From: Aquila chrysaetos chrysaetos
Taxonomy: Eukaryota; Chordata; Aves; Accipitriformes; Accipitridae
Reading direction: 5' to 3'
Length of the DNA: 64,000 nt
Assembly (NCBI RefSeq): GCF_900496995.4
Contig: NC_044008.1
Location: forward strand, 744,001-808,000
Position 1 is the stretch's first letter, and each line of letters starts with the position of its first letter. Made by a program: the position numbers and the translations under genes. The notes under the pieces are model-generated. The model searched no databases. It worked only from the letters and a program-made list of their open reading frames with translations, and was not told the DNA's origin. Of the stretch, positions 61,601 to 64,000 are shown piece after piece.

Positions 61601-63691
61601 TCATCTGCTGGATCTGGTACTCAGAGAAGGCCTGAGCAACGGAACCCAAAAAGAGCTATCATTAAGGTGTCCAAAGATATTCAGTTAAGCTGGCTGAAAA
61701 CACATATTCTAGGAAAGCATTAATATCATAGAAAACTGATGAATTTTGAGAAATCATCTACTCCAACCCACTTTCTCAAAGCGGGATCAGTCAGACTTCT
61801 GCAAGTCCTGGACAGATGCTTCTCTCATCTGCTCTTAACTTCTTCCAAAGAGAGTTATGAAATTTTCCCAGTAAACCATTTGTTGGCTTCACTATTCTAT
61901 TAAAATGTTGTATTGGGTTTTTTTCATTTGTTTGTTTTCCCCTGATGCAATATGAAATTTACCTTACTGCAATATAAACCCACCACTGACATCAGGAAGG
62001 TACTTTTCACTTCCTCTAAACCCCTCTTCCTTGTTGGATGAGGCATATGTCTCTGTATAATCTTGTCTTCTCTTGACCAAGTGGACCAAATTCTTTCAAC
62101 TTTTCTTCATGTGTCATGTTCTACACCTCCGATCATTCTCATTGTTATCCTCTACCTTACCTTTTGCTAATAAAAATCACTTTTGAAGTTCACTGCCTCC
62201 AACTGGACGTTCACCAAGGAGAATGGGAAAATTATTCCATATGTCTTTGAGGCAACACTCCCACCTATCACATGTTTGGTTTCCTGCAGCAGCTTGGGTC
62301 TTCTCTTTTTTTGCTTGCACCTCAGGATAATTGCCCAGATATGCTTTTGGTCACATTCTTGCCTTGTCATCCACGCCTCGTTCTCTATTTATGAAAAGGA
62401 TTGCTTCTGCCTCCAAACAGACTCTCACACTTCCTCTTATGCACTGCGTTATTATTTTTTCAGATCACTTCTCCTATTTGGAGGATAATTCTGAATACTG
62501 GAAGGTAGCCCACTCCAGCTACAGCTAAGTAATTCAAATATGCATCTTTGCAGCTGCATTTTGTCGTGACTCCACTGCAGGTGATATGAAGTACCCATGT
62601 TCCTGTCTGAGGAGTTCTGCAGTAGTCCTGTCACTATTTCTATTGATACTTGTCACAGTAAAAGACAAAACAATTTTTTTTTTTTTTTTTTTTTTTACAA
62701 AGACAGTGCATTTTCCCTTTTTTAATGCGCTTTCTAAGTATCAGCTGAGGAAAAAAAAGGTATTTGTAACATCAGAGTAGGCAGTTAGAGTATTTGGACA
62801 AAAGAATAACTATAAACTATTTTCAGCTCATTTTTACCCTTAACTAGATTTCAGATTGAGATTGTTTTTTTACTCCCCATAGGTAGCTTCCTACCAAAAA
62901 GGTTGAAACTTGTATGTTCTGCTAATGTTCTTTATGTTCTTAGCATCAAAAAAGGTTGGAAGAACTTGTCTAAATATTTCATCCTGAAAAGCAGCTTCCA
63001 TATATTTGATGGAGCTTTAACCAGAGTACCTCAGATTTTGAGGATCCTGCGATCTTTGCTAAATGCAGATGAACCCTTAATTACCTCTGTTTCTTCCTAG
63101 GTCAAGGGCTTTTACCGCTCTTACTGCTCCTGCTTACTGTTCTTTACTGCTAACATTTTAGTATAGCTCTTTCAGTTTTTAATATTAGACTGCATAGCCC
63201 AAGAGGAAGCAGAACCCCACTGTCAGCTCCAATTCTACTGCAAGTAGGTGATGCACACTACCTCGTTGGCTGGGAACTACAGCAACTCCCTGCAACTGGT
63301 CTACAACCTCAGGACGACCCAGCCCCCTAGTGTGGAAAGAACCAGGAAAAGAGCAAGAAATATGCAGAGCCTCACAGAAATGTGAGACACATCATGTATC
63401 TGGGACTTGCATGCAGTCTGAGCCAAATTTATTTCCAACTGGAGTCTAGACTGAAGTCTGCCACGTAACTAACTATATTGGAAAAACACAAAAGAGCTGA
63501 ACACACTGACAAAGAATAAAATTTAGGAAGCTGCTCTATACTAGGACAGATTAAGGGTGAATCAGAGAAGCAAGCCTCCCAGGAATAGTGAAGAGCATGT
63601 GTCAACTCACCTGCTGGAGAGAAAGTTCATTGGGAAAAGCACTCTCGATGTCTTCATCCTCACTGGAAGAGTGCAGATGGTGAGTGCTCAC
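40149..63691 (-). CDS. PPP6R2: PPP6R2 (SAPS2), C-terminal part of gene (10 coding exons, 5' part outside window)
   Basis: Regulatory subunit 2 of protein phosphatase 6. The family's N-terminal SAPS domain binds the PP6 catalytic subunit and directs it to targets in the cytoplasm. Ten exons on (-) join without frame break into 1209 nt: 402 residues plus TGA. The fragment covers the tail after the SAPS repeat region. In order: acidic [32 protein letters not shown]; the [12 protein letters not shown] block; acidic EEEEDIWEE; a Ser/Asn/Gln-rich variable stretch; the conserved [14 protein letters not shown] block; [10 protein letters not shown]; a Ser/Asp-rich stretch; and the end NGPA. SSEDE and SDSDEEED fit casein kinase 2 sites. 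Human PPP6R2 is about 930-970 residues, so more than half lies to the right of the window. PPP6R1 and PPP6R3 are less likely because of the KGWAKF and WNVCVTRK blocks and the SBF1 neighbour. Confidence 0.95.
40201..41755 (-). other. PPP6R2: PPP6R2 intron before terminal exon
   Basis: 1.55-kb intron. A somewhat GC-richer stretch with open frames at about 40540-40960 has no recognised similarity. Nothing else identified. Confidence 0.6.
41756..41911 (-). CDS. PPP6R2: PPP6R2 exon p9
   Basis: 156 nt, phase 2-2, residues 334-386, (S)[18 protein letters not shown], then Thr/Ala-rich [18 protein letters not shown]. Its start and length differ from the longer Pro/Ala-rich human region, but the frame joins both neighbours exactly. 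On (-): acceptor CACACAG, donor GTGAGA. Confidence 0.88.
42440..42515 (-). mobile_element. CR1 relic
   Basis: GGCTGAAAGGGACCTCAGGA followed by GATCCTCCAGTCCAGCC and GGCAGCCTAGAGGAG on (+) matches the reverse complement of the CR1 3' region. Short and diverged. Confidence 0.65.
45120..45220 (+). mobile_element. Possible L2/MIR-like 3' relic
   Basis: AAGTTCCTTGAGGCAGGTAC and, further on, ACTGCCAAGCACTCAG recall the L2/MIR 3' tail (AAGCTCCTTGAGGGCAGGGA ... CCCAAGYGCTCAGTACAGTG). Highly diverged; weak call. Confidence 0.35.
47995..48019. repeat. Poly-A tract
   Basis: About 25 uninterrupted A inside the large PPP6R2 intron. No SINE or processed-gene body is visible beside it. Confidence 0.9.
49191..49231. 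repeat. Two neighbouring A-rich tracts
   Basis: Runs of A at about 49195-49204 and 49214-49231 separated by ATATTTGGTT-like sequence. Confidence 0.85.
52685..52892 (-). CDS. PPP6R2: PPP6R2 exon p8
   Basis: 208 nt, phase 1 to 2, residues 265-334. [20 protein letters not shown], then [19 protein letters not shown], ending EKAVFT. On (-): acceptor TCTCAG; the donor GTGCGA is weak, and the frame stays open through it for another 120 nt (see findings). Confidence 0.94.
54068..54156 (-). CDS. PPP6R2: PPP6R2 exon p7
   Basis: 89 nt, phase 2 to 1, residues 235-265, (C)[18 protein letters not shown], then [11 protein letters not shown]. The [14 protein letters not shown] part matches human. On (-): acceptor TTTAG, donor GTAAGT. 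Confidence 0.94.
54546..54708 (-). CDS. PPP6R2: PPP6R2 exon p6
   Basis: 163 nt, phase 1 to 2, residues 181-235, [18 protein letters not shown], then [14 protein letters not shown] and [15 protein letters not shown]. The last block equals the human PPP6R2 sequence. On (-): acceptor TCTAG, donor GTAAGA. Confidence 0.94.
56148..56323 (-). CDS. PPP6R2: PPP6R2 exon p5 (variable, disordered)
   Basis: 176 nt, phase 2 to 1, residues 122-181. [20 protein letters not shown], then [12 protein letters not shown] and [17 protein letters not shown]. Low-complexity acidic and Asn/Gln-rich, expected to be unstructured. On (-): acceptor TTTAG, donor GTAAAG. Confidence 0.92.
57293..57420 (-). CDS. PPP6R2: PPP6R2 exon p4
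   Basis: 128 nt, phase 0 to 2, residues 80-122, [42 protein letters not shown]. On (-): acceptor TTTTAG, donor GTAAGG. Confidence 0.94.
58619..58663. repeat. (GA)n microsatellite
   Basis: About 22 uninterrupted AG/GA units in a PPP6R2 intron; (TC)n in the transcript, a possible PTB-type polypyrimidine tract and a potential H-DNA mirror repeat. Confidence 0.95.
58900..58957 (-). CDS. PPP6R2: PPP6R2 exon p3
   Basis: 58 nt, phase 2 to 0, residues 60-79, (N)[19 protein letters not shown]. Small conserved exon. On (-): acceptor TTGCAG, donor GTAAGT. Confidence 0.94.
61534..61631 (-). CDS. PPP6R2: PPP6R2 exon p2
   Basis: 98 nt, phase 0 to 2, residues 28-60, [20 protein letters not shown] then [12 protein letters not shown]. 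One of the best conserved blocks of the SAPS family. On (-): acceptor GCTCAG, donor GTAAGT. Confidence 0.95.
61722..62340 (-). mobile_element. Ancient CR1/L3-type LINE fragment
   Basis: On (+): ATCATAGAAAACTGATGA, ATCATCTACTCCAACCCA, TTCTCAAAGCGGGATCAG, then CTTTCAACTTTTCTTCATGT and GATCATTCTCATTGTTATCC. These follow in the same order as the reverse complement of a CR1/L3 3' end. All reading frames are broken. It may continue to about 62600. Confidence 0.7.
62674..62696. repeat. Poly-T tract (23 T)
   Basis: Uninterrupted T run in a PPP6R2 intron; poly-A on the transcript strand. Confidence 0.95.
63611..63691 (-). CDS. PPP6R2: PPP6R2 exon p1
   Basis: 27 codons, phase 0-0, fragment residues 1-27, [19 protein letters not shown] then PNELSLQQ. 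Acidic serine cluster typical of the end of the SAPS region. On (-): acceptor TTTCAG, donor GTGAGT. Confidence 0.93.
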
Positions 63692-64000
63692 CTGAAAAAA
63701 GTACAAAAAAATAAGCACAAGTGAAAGCTAAGAAAGCTCAAATACTTTCATTCCGCAAATACAATCAAAGACCAAACTCCCCAGAAGACAGGAACTGTCC
63801 CAATGAATAACACAGAAACGTGGACTATAGTTTACCACCATGTATCAGAGCTGCTGCTGCTTGAAGAACTATTATGGGATATGTTTTCTACAAACACTCT
63901 GCCTTTGTAAGCCTACGTCATAAAAACAAGCAAAAGAAGAAAAAAAAACCAGAAATAGACCTTTTTTTTAGTTACAGAAAGTCCAGAAGATAGCAGGCCT
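63692..64000 (-). other. PPP6R2: PPP6R2 intron at window edge
   Basis: Intron upstream of exon p1 on (-), starting with acceptor TTTTTTCAG. The next upstream exon, in the SAPS domain, is outside the window. Confidence 0.75.

Larger units (their letters stand above)
61632..63610 (-). other. PPP6R2: PPP6R2 intron between exons p1 and p2
   Basis: 2-kb intron. Its left part is an ancient CR1-type element and then a run of 23 T; the right part (62.7-63.6 kb) has nothing I recognise. Confidence 0.65.

Overview
The window is vertebrate nuclear DNA, most likely from a bird. It holds two multi-exon genes facing each other tail to tail. The (+) strand carries the 3' three-quarters of SBF1 (MTMR5), with 32 exons in 1-22.6 kb. 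The (-) strand carries the 3' half of PPP6R2 (SAPS2), with 10 coding exons between 64.0 and 40.1 kb. All exon junctions were placed by reading splice sites, and every one keeps frame. The SBF1 pieces sum to 4683 nt (1560 residues plus stop) and the PPP6R2 pieces to 1209 nt (402 residues plus stop). SBF1 next to PPP6R2, in convergent orientation, is also the arrangement on human 22q13.33. Compact GC-rich introns in SBF1, and CR1 LINE fragments including a well-preserved one at 8.44-8.83 kb, point to an avian (sauropsid) genome. There are no bacterial, viral, CRISPR or tRNA features.

Layout: 1-544 is the end of an SBF1 intron. 545-20653 holds SBF1 coding exons, running from the dDENN end of the DENN module through the SBF2 region, a GRAM domain, the catalytically dead myotubularin phosphatase domain and a short coiled coil to a C-terminal PH domain. 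20654 to about 22610 is the SBF1 3' UTR, ending at an AATAAA. About 22.6-24.3 kb is the short gap between the genes and contains a run of 23 C. From about 24.3 kb the DNA becomes AT-rich. 24.3-40.15 kb has no recognisable coding exon. It lies downstream of the PPP6R2 stop and ends at a good (-) strand poly(A) signal, so it may be a very long PPP6R2 3' UTR or an unannotated noncoding unit. 40.15-64.0 kb holds PPP6R2 exons and introns, encoding the acidic, serine-rich, mostly disordered tail after the SAPS domain. The gene continues beyond the window.

Roles: SBF1 is a pseudophosphatase that binds and helps active myotubularins such as MTMR2 in phosphoinositide turnover, and carries a DENN Rab-exchange module. 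PPP6R2 is a regulatory subunit of protein phosphatase 6. The two are neighbours, not a pathway. The most interesting points are a cluster of phase-1 cassette exons in the SBF1 linker (one matching a human alternative exon, one 31-codon exon I do not recall from human, and a possible third), a GC-AG intron in SBF1, the possible 15.8-kb PPP6R2 3' UTR, and a read-through PPP6R2 isoform that would end in a hydrophobic tail. I found no clear new biological system.
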